Below, one piece after another: positions 46,121 to 59,335 of a stretch of DNA of 64,000 nucleotides (position 1 is the stretch's first letter; each line of letters starts with the position of its first letter). This DNA is from Daucus carota subsp. sativus (lineage: Eukaryota > Streptophyta > Magnoliopsida > Apiales > Apiaceae). The stretch is taken from positions 40,644,390-40,708,389 of the forward strand of contig NC_030384.2 in assembly GCF_001625215.2 (NCBI RefSeq), given 5' to 3'. A program made the position numbers and the translations under genes. The notes under the pieces are model-generated. The model was not told the origin of the DNA. It saw only the letters and a program-made list of their open reading frames with translations, and did no database searches.

Positions 46121-48449
46121 CTGAAGCAGATAAGGACTGTTTTTACATATGAAGATTCTATACTGGTGGTCATTGTGATAACCAACAAATATACCAAGTT
46201 TAACAACTATCTTCACCATCTTATATGCATGAGTTGATGAGTACAAATGTGCTGTCATTGTACAATTCTATAGAAAAGTATTTTTGCACAGGACTATCTG
46301 CACAGAGTGTTGGATTTGTATATAATATAATTTCTATGTGTGGGACGAGTACTCAGATTAGTGAAGCAGCCAAAACTTAGGAAATCTAATTCATGAATGC
46401 TGCATTAAGATAATTAATCAGCTGATTCAGCTTCTGAGTGGAGTTTACATTGCTCCAGAAACTAGAGGATACTGATAAGTTCAGAAAGTTAAGAGATGAC
46501 AGTAAAGATATGCCTATTGAAGCTGAACACGACTTCCTTTCCTACCCTGTTAGCTGAAATGAAATGTAGTAAAATGATCACAAACATTGGTGCAGTGTGG
46601 TTTAACTTACAAGATTTGCTTATTGTTTATTAGTCAGAAGTTATTTATAATTGAACATTAATTTTTAATTTATATTTTACAACTTATTACATATAAAAAC
46701 ATATTAATATTACAAATTATCTTTTAAAGTGATCTTTCAAATTTTGCAAAATCAAATTATAAAATAAAAACAAGTCACTAAAAAAAATTAGTATTTTCAA
46801 CTAATAAAAAGGAAAATAATAATTTTTAATAATCAACCAATTCTACCGTTTTTGACCAATTTTCGCCGACTTCTTAAAAAAAATGATTTTTTTAATTTGA
46901 TTAACAATTAATCAGTAATTAATCTTGATTAATCGCCGATTTTTAGAACACTATTTTTTTTAGCAACGAGCATGATTTATCTCAAGTCTGAAACTCGATA
47001 AGATTACAGAACATATTAAATTAATATTACATTAGTGCATGCTAGCTAACTGATTTTTTTTGTCACAAGACTTTTACGTCAATAAATTATACCGAAATAT
47101 AATATATACCGAAAAGATCGGAAGAGTTGTTTTCATAAACGAAAAACTCTCATCAAATCGGAGGACATGTCGAAATATCCTACAGAAATTTAGATAAAAA
47201 ATTTGATGTGTCTGAAATAAACATTCGATATAAATGCAAAATGCGACTAAAAAAAAAAATAAAATCTTCATTCACAAAAGTTTATCGACTAATCAAAGAT
47301 GATGCGTATATGACCATTGAAAATTTAGTCAATAAAACTTTTATGACTAAATTTTAAATGATACCGTTTGATGAATTATATTTATGAACCAACTCATATC
47401 TATTGCAAATTTGTTCAAATTTTTTTCAAAATCTTTGTTAGTCGATAATATGTGATTGATTATACTTATATTAATAATAACGAAATCTCTAATATATATG
47501 TAAATCATTCAACTAAAATGACTAAGTTATGTGTCAGTTATAGAAAAATCGTACCTATAGAAAAAAAAATTGACAAACCTAATATTACTCCCCCAAAATT
47601 TCAACATACTGTGTCCTGATTGACACGATAACCTAGCTTGCGTAGTCATAACAAAGTTGAAAATTCACTCTGTACCAACACAAACGTGTACCACAAAAAC
47701 AAACGTTATTGTGCGGGAACATTGAACAATATGTCTATATTTTCCGTCACCTATTTAGAGTGACGTTTGTTTAAAGGAACCAGACTTAGAATTTAGGTTT
47801 CTGGTTCAAATTTTATTTCAAAAAATGACCTCTCTTTTCAAAACAGAAAATATGTTGAACATTAGTTTTTCACCAATACTCATATATTTGAAATAATACT
47901 CAAATGATAGAATACAAATATTTTAGCAATTATGTTTTATTTATTTCCTCAAAATTATCTTTTCGAATATTTTTCTAAAATACTCTCAAAAGGAAGGATG
48001 TAAATTATTTTCAGACACATAATTGAGACTCTAATCATAATTTTTATTGATATGTTAAATTTTTGTGGGGTTCAGTTATGGAAAAATATCTCAAATTAAG
48101 TTAAGTAGTAATTTTCTCTAGTACATGGTTGTGGAATTCGAGCCCTCAGAAACTCAGTTGCACATTCAAAGAACCTGCAGGCTAACGCAGTTATAATCAC
48201 ATCCTTAATTTTCCTGATAACGGATACAAGGTCAAACTTTGTGTTCTTGACTGACTCCAAGAAATATGAGTCGATCATCAAAATGGCATTACTTTCCTAA
48301 GAAAATTTGTGCACGGCTGCTGCTGGACTTGTAGCTAGACCAACATATTCTAGATATCTCTTTAATATCACATCCACATGCATGTAACTAATTCGCCTAT
48401 AAAAGGAACATGACCCTATAACAGATATGCACAAAAACAAGTAAAGAAA
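46121..48449. other. Intergenic between SnoaL-like and PR-4 genes
   Basis: No gene was recognised. An AT-rich tract at 46630-46820 (AGTCAGAAGTTATTTATAAT onward) resembles the dispersed repeats at 22880 and 58680. The rest up to about 48300 is AT-rich without visible structure. The proximal promoter of the PR-4 gene occupies the end. Confidence 0.5.
48398..48404 (+). promoter_or_regulatory. TATA box of the PR-4 gene
   Basis: TATAAAA, in CGCCTATAAAAGGAAC, lies 52 bp upstream of the ATG at 48450. It is close to the plant consensus and implies a leader of about 20-25 nt. Confidence 0.7.
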
Positions 48450-49018
48450 ATGATGAAGAGGGAGAGCTACTTTGCAGTTTTCTTGGTGATTTGCCTTGTG
48501 GCTAAAGCGGCTGCTCAGCAAGCAAGCAATGTGAGAGCCACTTACCATCTGTACGAGCCCGAAAAGATCGGGTGGAATTATCTTACGGCCAGTGTGTACT
48601 GCGCAACCTGGGATGCCGATAAGCCCCTGGCTTTCAGGCAAAAGTATGGTTGGACCGCCTTCTGTGGCCCTGTCGGACCTCGTGGCCAAGAATCCTGTGG
48701 CAAGTGCTTAAGGGTAAGAATCGTTAGGAGCAGTCAGAACAACTCCAATATCTTATTTTTTTATTAATTTCAGCTTAATATCGCGATAGCCAAATGGTTA
48801 ATTAATTATTTTTTGTCTATATTTATAAAATGGTGGCATGCATGCAGGTGACTAATACGAGGACAAACGCTCAACAAATTGTGAGAATCGTGGATCAGTG
48901 CAGTAATGGTGGCCTGGATTTGGATATCGGGGTGTTTAGGCAATTGGATACCGATGGACTTGGCAATCAGCAGGGCTTTTTGACTGTCAACTACGAGTTT
49001 GTCAACTGTGGAGATTAA
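48450..49018 (+). CDS. PR4: PR-4 protein (barwin domain, no chitin-binding domain), 144 aa
   Basis: Two exons, 48450-48713 and 48848-49018 (435 nt). The protein starts [20 protein letters not shown], a signal peptide probably cut near AAA|QQ. The mature part is a complete barwin domain: [41 protein letters not shown] and NYEFVNCGD. All six cysteines are present (CATWD, FCGP, SCGK, KCLR, QCSN, NCGD), enough for the three conserved disulphides. There is no hevein domain, so this is the class II form. The family is secreted, pathogen-induced, and reported to have RNase or antifungal activity. Either Met 1 or Met 2 could start the protein. Confidence 0.92.
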
Positions 49019-50154
49019 TTTGTTCACTTTCTTCGACATTGCTGATCAATAATAATACATAAATAAATGTGGCTAAATCCTCAGCTAAGTATTAAATAAA
49101 GGTTTTAGTGCCACAATTGTATGACTCACCATCTTATATATAGAAAATAATGGCCGTTTTTATTATATTGCGTTGCATGGTGAAATTTCTTGAAATAGTT
49201 AATTACCTGTGCTTGTCATTATTTATGTAAAAATAACTTTACATGCATTGTGCATAGATCTTGCCAAAAAAAATAAATTATATATGCATAAACTAAAATA
49301 TAATATCTTGATGGGGGGATATTTTTTTCTCCTCCGCCAGATAATTTTCTCCGATTAAAATAGTTTCACCATAAAAAAGGAATTAAAAATAACCGAAGTG
49401 AGTAAATTTTGTTTCCATTGAATCTTAATTAAACTCATCTTCTAATATAATTTTATAATTTATTTATAAAAATCCCTTTTTTTATATATAAATATTTAAA
49501 TATGAGTAAATTTTTATTCAAAAGAAAGGAATAAACTATGAAACTATATTTTATAAAAGTGTTGAAATACGTGTCAAACTTTATCCGCAAACTAGTTAGG
49601 GATAGAGGGCTATAATATATAACTACCAGCAAAATATACTGAATATCATGACAATTTTAACTCAACTCTTTGTAATTTCTCTCTTTATAATTATCATTTT
49701 TGAGAAAAACTGGAGAATGAATGAAAGACAAGAGTGAATAATATATTCGATGATAATCAATTAATTATCTGCATATTCTTATCTTAAAAGAGAATGGAGA
49801 AAGGAAACTCTAAAATTATCATATTTTATAATGATATATTTGTTTTTTTATTTGAATTTGAACTTTTATTATAATAGAGTTCACATAAAAATAAATTATG
49901 ATATTAGAAATGAGTAGAAGGAGTATATAGTTTGGAAATTGCACTGAATCCAAGTCTATTTTATTTGAGGTTATTTAATCGATTAATACTCGATTGATGG
50001 TGATGGCCCAATTTGATTTTTGAAATTAGGTTAATTCTTATAAATTTATTTAACAGGATTTATGTTTAATAAAATGTTTTATAATTATATTACTCTTCCA
50101 TATAAACCGGTTATTTGGTTGTCCCAAACGAGACCTCAATTTTGGGCATTAGAA
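49019..50154. other. Intergenic, AT-rich
   Basis: This is the 3' flank of the PR-4 gene and the promoter of the following gene. No gene or repeat ends were recognised. An ATG at 50062 is in frame with the next gene but would add 31 unlikely residues. Confidence 0.5.
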
Positions 50155-53100
50155 ATGGACGGCGGCGGCAGCAACGATGCTACAAAGTGGAGTGAAACAG
50201 TGGAAGATCTTGTTGACGCCGGCGACACAGACAAAGCCATTTCATATCTCGAAACCCTCGTTTCAAATCTCGAAAACAAGTCCGATGAGTTGGGTAAATT
50301 ATCTACTCTTCTTTTCGACCTCTCCAGACTCTACTCTACCAAAGGCTTGTCTCTTAAAGCCGACCACGCTCAATCTCGTGCTATAACCCTTCAACAGCTC
50401 TCTCATCACGCTCAACAGTGAGACCCCGCCACCCCCTTTTTACTTCTTGATTGATTCTTGTGTTTATTGTGTGTTTTGGTATTGGGGTTTCGAGGAATTT
50501 GTGATTTTTAGAGATTGTTATGTGGAATTTAGTTTTGTTATAGTTTGCGCGAATTAGAGCATCCCGGGGCATAGTGTGCAACTCAAACAACACTACTTAT
50601 CCTTGTTTCTTAATGATAATTGATACTTTTGAGTTAGGGAAATAGATAAGGGTGTTTACGGCTCATAATACTTATAAGATTATGAGGGTGATTAATTAAC
50701 AGGTTATTAAGCTATAAGATGTAAGGCATATTGCTCTTCAGGGTCCAGTTTTTAATGGTGCACTTCCAACCACTCTACCACGTAGTTAAGCAAATTTGTT
50801 GATGTTATATTGTAGTGAACTGAACAGCCAGCGAGTTGGCATTGCGTTTGCGGCTAGGTTGAAGAAAACGGATTATATCGTATTACATTCTGCGAGTGGG
50901 CACTAAGTTTGCGGCTAGGTTTAAGAATCCATTACCCGTTTTAAGTTCCGAAAGCTAGCTTCTAACTTGTTTATATTGAAAGTCTAAACATTATCTTTAA
51001 ATGTTTAACCATAGACTGCGCTGCACCACAAGATTGCCAATAAATCAACGCGCAACCACACCACAAAAATTTAAACCACATTTTCTGGTGCAGGGGCGTG
51101 AGCAATTTTCTCTAGGAGAAAGGGAGGGAAACGATGTTATGTTATCAAAAATAACATAAGGAGTGAGAACAGTCTTTTCAAGGGGTAGTTTTAACTTTGT
51201 GAGGAGCCGTTAAGTGTCTCTTAAAGCACTATAATGTTCCAAACTTCCTGGAATATAATTTAAGAGGCTTTACACGGTGTCTTGCGCAATGCGCACAATC
51301 TTGAATAAATGCTGCTAATTATAAAGAAATTAACAAAATGGGAAAAACATGTACTCTTCATTTCGACTAGCATGTACTCAATATTTGACTCATGTTTCAT
51401 GCCACACGAGTCAAGAACAAGTTTGAAAAAGGAATTTCTTCTAAAAGCATGGCATGATTTGAAAAACATTTGTACACTTTCGAGGTTAGACATTATAGTC
51501 TTTTTAATATTTACCTTTCTTTTTCTTCATCTTTGTTTCTGGAAAAATGGGAAACCACTATAATAGTAACTTGCTCATAACTGCAATGCGATGATGAAAA
51601 CCGAATATTATATCTGTGAATTATGTTAGGATCACTTTTACTGAATCAACATTTAACACAATTGGTGTGTCGGAATGTTAACGGCAGTCATTTCATTTCA
51701 AGAAAATCAGTACCCAGGCCTAGGCCTATAGGCCCTCTAAACACATTATGCCAGACTGATTTGACGCAAGTCAAGGACATTAAAATTGTGAATTAGGCTC
51801 ACACATCAAACTGATTTAAGACCCATCATCACCATTGTCAGTATTACCCCTATCATCACCATCACCCCCATGTGGTTTTATTCTTCATTTTTGTACATGT
51901 CTTCCATCTCAACTTGTTGTATGAGGTGGAAGTTGGAACGCATATCCCAAGTCGATTCGGCATAGTGCATCTAGCATACCTAATGGCTAATTCGTGGAGA
52001 TGCATCAAGTACACATTCCCGTACCAATTGTATTATACAGTGGCTAATAAAGAGTAATATGCACAAATTGTACGTAATAGTTTTCCCTGTTAATCAGGGC
52101 AAGTGTGACGTGAGTTGTGGGCCACTGTGGATATAATGTTTACGCATCTTCTGAAAGAGCAAAGATGAAGAGCACGAAGGATAAAGGTTAATAGAAACTA
52201 CAACGTCCAACTCTTACAAAAGTGTTTACATGCATTTTCGAATTATGCTGTTTGTCCAACTCATTATTGAGTCAAATGCAGGTACATGCTAGTTATAGCA
52301 TTTTACCTGCTAAATAAATGTTTTCCCCTTCATGCAATAATGTATTTCCATCTTAGCTTATTTTTCCATTTTATGTTTATTTTTTATGTTTATTTACACT
52401 TAAACGTCTGCGTAGCCTTCTACATTCAATTAATCATAAATGTTAAAGGGTTTTAATTTCCATCTTGTTTCTGGATGTTTTTTTGCTCATGTAGTGATGT
52501 AAAGGCAGTGCATACATCAAAGGAATTTCATGTTTTGCACAATGAGACTTCAACTAGTGAGGAAATCATGGAAAATGGTGAGTTGAAGTTATTTTTGTTG
52601 TTATTATCTTAATATATGTGAGAATCGAGATAATGCAGAATTAAGGTGTAAATTAAGTTATTTTCTTACATCAATTCAACTATATGATTATCTGCAGGGT
52701 GGCTTATACTTCTTATATTGTTGTTTTAACAAGTACAGATTGTGACTTCTTTTATTGCAGGAAATGCTGACAAATCTTTGAAGTCACTAGATGATAATTC
52801 ACCAATGGGTGGTTGTTCTGATGATGGTATGAATTTCTCTATAACTGCAATATGTTTAGGTAATAGAAAGGATTCAAGTAAACACAGTGCTAAAAACTAT
52901 TTCTCCTTTTTGTCGGGAGGGAGGGAATGAGGCGGGAATGTCTCTCAAATATTTTGAATAAGGATAAATGTAGAAGAGAAAGGTATAACATGAAAGAACA
53001 AAGAACAAAGAAAACAAGATCAAAAATTTTCTTTGATGAGGTTTGTGAAGAACATGAGTAGGGAGGAATATATTCATCCTCAAGTTGGTGGTATTGAGCT

Positions 53101-56100
53101 CAAGCTTAACTTGGTACGAATAGATGGAGGGAATACTAATTATTTTAGATTTCTTTTACGAGATGTTACACATTTTTTTCCATTCCATTCCTACCGAATC
53201 CTAATTTTTCTCACCAAATAGAGTATAAAACTTGACTCGTTGCTGTGTTATGGTTACAACTACTATGATCCATCATCCAACACTCTTTGACTTGATGGCG
53301 AATTATTATGTGTTTTCACTGTGTTGAACTTGCCTCTCCCTTTTCCCATAACTCAATTGTCATCCTGATGTTAGTAATGTGCCAAAATAAAAGACTTACA
53401 TAGTCATGTTTTTTGTCTAATTATGCAGACTGGGAAGCAGTAGCTGATCGTGCACCTGAGGAATTGTTATCTACAGAAGATATACCAGATGTATCGAATA
53501 TCTCACTAAAAGATAAAGATACTCAAATCATCAAGCGCCGCGGGAGAGGAACATTTTCGTACAAGAAGCAAGGCTTGTATAGTGATCAACATTCTGATGA
53601 CCCTGCTATTGATATCTCAGAAGATGAAGTCGCGACTGATAATTCACAAGACACAGCCCATGGTTCACAAGACACCAAAATAAGAGATTGTATGTCATTT
53701 AAATTTATATATTTTGCCATTAACTTTATTATCACTCCATCTAGATTTTCATCCTAGAAAATCTAATTTTGACATATTTTTCCAGCCTTGTGCATTGTTT
53801 TATTATGATTTCTTGACTTTTATATTGGCTGCATGTAACATGCCACTTCTTGATGAGAAAGAGAGATGCATACATGGGTATGTAATGTGTAAATGTGGTT
53901 TGTCATGCTGTAGGTGCAAAAGTTGATAGTGGGTTAGGATTTTACTGAATATTCAAACATATCTTATTGTTATTAAATGTTTGGGTTCTAAACCTTTGCA
54001 TTTGTGAATTTAGAATATATGTTGTCATTGCACTTGACTAGTCAGCGCCTTATTGAGCAGTCGTTACTTGAAGACCGACTGGATCAGTTGATTTGAAGTT
54101 AGGCACGACGATCGACTTGGCAATTGGAATTTAGGCGACTAGTTGGACCAACTAGGACGTTTTTGCATTCTGTGTTCAGTTTTCAGCAATATGCATATTG
54201 CATACTGTTTTCCAGTTCATTCTTATCCCTTGAAAACAACAATGTCTCGTGTGTCAGAATTTTAGACACACACACACACACACATATAATTTAATATTAT
54301 TAAACTGTTCTTAGTTGACGAGCCAGACCTCTGTCGACTCAATTTACTTCTGTGACAACCACGGTTAGAATCGTAGGCCTGAAATTTTTTTGGACTAACT
54401 AATAACCAATAGTGTTGAACAAATTTTAAGGCTTATAATTTTTGATAGAATTGGGATTTGTTTGTTTAGGCTTTGTCTTAGCTGACTTGTTTACTGGGGA
54501 ATATGCAAATCTGTCTGGCTTGTAATCCGTGATGCCCTCTGCCACACATATAGCCTTATCATCTGTGCACCACTTTTTGACCTACATCGCTGAGCAGAAC
54601 GTTTGGAGTTTAAGCTTTAAGTTGCCTTGATATTCTAAGTTTTTTATCCTAATAGATAATATGGTCAGCTTTAACAAATTTGCTAGCAATAAGATCGATG
54701 TCTGTGAATTGTGTCAAAAGATTGAGAAATTGTCTCAAGAGAACAATGAAATCTTGATTTATTTTTTTTAATTACATCATGCATCCTTCTTTCTTTGATG
54801 TGAAATTTTCTGGTAATTCTTCCCGTTTTAATTCTCTCACATTCACCTAACTGTTACAGTTCTTCTGATTCGTGTAATCTTGTATTTTTTTTTTATAAGT
54901 TCCTTCTCTGAAGTGTTGTTCATGATTGAGCTTCTTCATTTAATAATTTTGTAAGTTAGAGCATCTTAATTTTGAACTTGCAGTTGTGCCATATTTAAAA
55001 TTCTGTACCATCTTTATGGTAGCAGTATAACAGCTACTAAGCTTGGGTTGGTTGGAGGGTACTGCTTGTTTGGATTTTTTTGTATTATATAGAATATGGG
55101 CAAATTATGGAACAAAACTGTAATAGAACAGAAAGGGAGCTGATTTTTGCTTTGGGATATATATGTCCAGGAAGCTAACATCTCTCATTAGAACATTTAG
55201 AAGACTGATTTTCATCAATTGTTATCTTTGAACACAGTTATGCTTTTCAGTTCATTATGAAGGTCTGAATGTTTTGTCCTTTATTAATTTCAGTAAAATA
55301 TGGTACACGTCATGTTCTTGTTCTGGCTGATTTTCCACCAAGTACCAGAACAAATGACCTCGAGAAGCTATTAGAAGGCTTCAAAGATCGTTTTGCAGTG
55401 CGCTGGGTCAATGATACAGTTGCTCTAGCAGTTTTTGCAACACCATCAATTGGTAATGATCTTATATTTTTTTTCTTTTGTAAGAATAGTTACTGATTTA
55501 TCATCAAGATTAATGTGTCAGTTCTTTCTTTTTCTCTCTCTGTTTTATATTGGCGGATAGTTGGTTTGTTATAGATTAAATTATCACTGGTAGTTTACTG
55601 TAGTGTAATATTTGAGTATGCAAGTACTTCTGTAATTGCCAGCAGAGTTCAAGTAATGTGTTCATATTCTTATCAATGGTACAAAATGTTATATTGAATG
55701 GAACTTTTAAATAAATAATTAGTGCTTCCCTTCAATTAAAAGGATTATAAGGACTAGGTTGTAAAATCAACTCATAGGTCAGTTGTTATATATGAATGGT
55801 TCATGTGGCATTTTTAAATTGTTGAATAGTTCAGGTGATAATATTAGCGTGCATTCAGTTCAATTAAGTAGCAACGCAAATAATTTAATAAACTAATTAA
55901 CAATCATAGCCCATTCATTTCATTTGGTTGCTAAGCAGAGGGCCCTGACTCCTTGAAGGAAAAAATTTAACACTGGAATTTTGTGCATTTATTGATAACA
56001 AGGTGGTCTACAAACCACAATTTTGCCTGATGAAACTTGACAAGCCATAAATCAAGTGAACTGATTCCCAATATTAGTCTATTAATAATGGCCACTATAA

Positions 56101-57261
56101 TTAGAAGTTGGTATCTCTGAATGGCAATGACCGCTACAATTAAAACTAGTGAAGCCAACCATGTAAGTTTCTTCATTCTATTATGCTACACAAATATTTT
56201 CCTAAATTTTCTTTTGTAGGTTACTCATCTTTGTAAAATGGATTAATGATTCTAATAGAGATTTCAAGTTTGAACTTATCATTATTCTTAATCTTTGATT
56301 GGCAGCTCGCGAGGCATGCAACTCCCTGCAATGTTCGTTTAAATCGCATATACTTGAAAGCGATGATGATCTTTTGAGCTCAATATCACCCAAAGGTAAT
56401 GCTTCTTATTTGTGGACTAAAGTTGTGTATGTATTAATTGCTTGATTATAATTAAATAATCATTTCCTGTGAATGCCATTCATTAGCAAAAAATTTCGTA
56501 AATATATGGTCTCTCTGTCTAACTTTATGTGCTCCTTTCTTGGGTTTTCATTGATGACTTGAATAAAGGAATGAAGACTAAAATGTTGTCCCAGATCTTA
56601 TCTTTTCCCAACTACCTGTTGTACGATAATGATTGACATGCGCTAACATCAGTTCCTGCTTAAAAGGATGAAGAAGTCATTTTTGTCATTAATAGTAACT
56701 AGCAAGTATTGATTGTCCTATTTGAGGTGAAATGTTTTTAGCCAATGTCTTTATTATCATCAATTTGTTATGGAACATAATTGAAGTGTTTTGAATTTAT
56801 GATTTGTAAATGACATGAACCACATGGCCTTTTTAAGCTTGTTTTCTAGTGGGGACGAATGTTTGTAATGACTTAATTTGCCAACATCATAATATCTATA
56901 TGTTTCTTCAAGTCCGGATAATTGATTGAATTCACCTTTTGACAAAGTTGATAGTCAATGAAACTTTAATTGGTTGAAAAGATCAACTAGATCTTCCTTG
57001 TTAAGAATATTTTATTAAAGTTATATGGGCCATTATATGTGAACAATAAGCTGTGCATTATCTGTTACAGATCTGGAACCACCTCGTCCAAGGCCCAAGA
57101 CATCAGCTAGAGCAGCCAATAGGTTAATTGCTAATGTAATGGGACTAAAGTTGCCCTCTTCAAGCTTTGGGGCTAGAGAACTGAGACAACAAGAAGAAGC
57201 AAGAAGGAAGAGGATTGTCTCTAGACAAAGCATGAAGGATGATGCTTGGGGCGATGATTGA
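50155..57261 (+). CDS. R3HCC1L-like protein, 370 aa
   Basis: Seven exons give 1113 nt in frame: 50155-50417, 52495-52577, 52761-52826, 53429-53689, 55294-55452, 56306-56395 and 57071-57261. The protein starts MDGGGSNDATKWSETVEDLV. The N-terminal 85 residues form a helical, TPR-like stretch (AGDTDKAISYLETLVSNLE). The middle is acidic and Ser-rich with a basic patch (KRRGRGTFSYKKQG). Residues from about 225 form an RRM-like fold (HVLVLADFPPSTRTNDLEKL, FAVRWVNDTVALAVFATPS), as in R3HCC1/R3HCC1L proteins. The C-terminus is basic and ends DDAWGDD. The molecular role is unknown; a link to RNA or the exon-junction complex is suggested for animal relatives. Introns 1, 4 and 5 are long and otherwise empty. 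Confidence 0.75.
54271..54286. repeat. (AC)n microsatellite
   Basis: A short (AC)n run follows TTTAGACA in intron 4 of the R3HCC1L-like gene. Confidence 0.8.
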
Positions 57262-57388
57262 ATTAGACCTTATTAGATATTTTGTCATGGTCTCAATATT
57301 TCTTTCAGTAATTTTAATGTTTAGGTGTGGTATCTGATGATCACTGTACTTCAGGGGAAAAAAAGGTCACTGACACAGAATTGCCACA

Positions 57389-57391
<3 letters not shown>

Positions 57392-57426
<35 letters not shown>
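57392..57426. repeat. (CA)n microsatellite in the 3' flank
   Basis: About 17 CA units lie 130 bp downstream of the R3HCC1L-like stop, probably in its 3' UTR. Confidence 0.9.
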
Positions 57427-57429
<3 letters not shown>

Positions 57430-58158
57430 TATTAAGAGTTCACTCCAGTTAATTGGCTTTGCTTTTAATGTTGACTTTACTGGGATATTGCTGGTGCTGG
57501 CTTTTTTAAATTGATATACTGTATTAAACTCTTCCAAAACTGTTAGCGCTTTCCTTATAGTTTGACGTCCATGGAAGATTAGCACATAGAACCCAAGTTT
57601 TTGTAGAGTAGAGTGAAAACATTACATTATTGTCAATTCATTGGATCTAATGTTTTTTTAAAGCAGGAGTTCCTCCTTCGTTTTTCTTTCAGGCTATGTT
57701 AGTTTTAATATTTCAGGCTCAACTGATTATTTTTAATGTTTGTTATGATCTTGCTTGTGAACAATATTCTGCATATCTGTTGTAGGGGTAACTCTATTCA
57801 AAAAAGGTTTGTTCATCTCCAGTGCTTCCTTTTTTTTCTTTGGCTATGTAAACCCCTTCCCAGTTTATTCTTCTCTAAACTCTCCTGCCTCGTACTACAG
57901 GATATATAAACTAGTGATATCATTATAATTCCTATTTTAAACTTTGCGACTATATATGGTCATTTGAATGATAGTTCTTCTATTTAGTTTTTTGTGAATT
58001 AAATAAATTTTGTAATATTGTTTGAGTGGTAAGAGTTGTAATAAGTCCTGAGATCGAGATATTTTTATTGTCTTTCAACTCTTGGATATTCTTTACTGGT
58101 CAAAACATAAAAGCAAAGCAAGTACACGAATACCTAATAACAAGATATATCAATATAT

Positions 58159-58412
58159 AGGGGGTGTTTGTTTCCGGCTTATAAGTCAGGTTTCTGATTT
58201 ATAAATTAGAAGCACTTATTTGTACCGTTTTTGTAAAAACTAAAAAAATAAGAAACACTTATAAAAATCTAAGAATGCTAGCTTTTGTTTCAGGGTTTCT
58301 GCTTATTTCTCAAATACTTTAATCAGTTATAAGTTTTAACTTGCTTCTAATTTCTACTCCACTTTTTTATTTTAAACAAGAAGCACTTATTTTAAGCTCA
58401 CTCAAACGGCCC
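58159..58412. mobile_element. Dispersed non-autonomous TIR element, most complete copy
   Basis: The left end GGGGGTGTTTGTTTCCGGC pairs loosely with the right end GCTCACTCAAACGGCCCC (reverse complement GGGGCCGTTTGAGTGAGC). The interior (CTGATTTATAAATTAGAAGC, GTTTCTGCTTATTTCTCAA) is shared with 2577-3075. Short GGGG-CGTTTG ends fit hAT-like MITEs. No target duplication was found. Confidence 0.55.
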
Positions 58413-59335
58413 CATAATTTGTATCACCGTCAAAGATATCAATTTTCACATATATTAAAAAATAACTATACTTAACCACAAATTGGTTGAAAATAATAAA
58501 TGCGATCAGGCATGTACAAATGGAAATATTCCCATGGGGTTGATGCTATACTTCCCTTAACATGACATGCAGGTTGGTTGAGTTGATGCTATACTTCCCT
58601 TTAACATGACATTCTGGTGTTGTTGGATCTTAGTCTTACAACTCAGAAGTTAATCATTAAAAAAAAATTAAGTCAATTTCTGATTTATAATAAGTCCGAA
58701 TTTGAGAAATTGAAACTACCAACTTTCTTTGTGACCTATTTTTATTTTTTTATAAATAATTTGTAATATTTTATTATAATAATAATAATTTTTATACCCA
58801 GTAAGTTGTAATTAATAAAAAATCCAAACATATAACTTAAAAAATATTTTTGATTTATAATTTTTTTTTTAATAATAAGCAATCAGCACTTCTTTTCTGG
58901 GTTGAAGTTAAACCAAACGGTCTGGCTTATCATACACTTGTAAATGACCGAAATAACGTGACAAGTAATTCATGTTTAACAATAAGAAAGTGTTGTTACA
59001 CTGTTGCTTAATCATGTGTAACACTGACCCTTGGAGCATGAAATATATAAGAAAGATATATTGGGTAGATATTTATAATCCACAACATATGGCCACATGC
59101 TGTTTAACCAAGGTAACAAAAAGTTTACACAGACCACCAACAGCTGCACAGTGACAACAAATAACTGAACTCAAGTTCAATTTAAGAGAAGCAAATTGTG
59201 GCTACAACCAAAATGAAGCAACATGATACATAAGCAAAATACGAAAAATCCCAGTTAGAGCAACTACTACGATGAAAATCCATGCAAGCTCTGGCATTGA
59301 AGTACATCTTGTATCCTTTCCACACAAAGTGACAA

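Larger units (their letters stand above)
57262..59335. other. Convergent intergenic region
   Basis: The plus-strand R3HCC1L-like gene and the minus-strand FAM32A gene point at each other here. The region holds both 3' flanks, a CA microsatellite and a dispersed TIR-like element (58159-58412), followed by related AT-rich text to about 58930. No gene was seen. Confidence 0.55.
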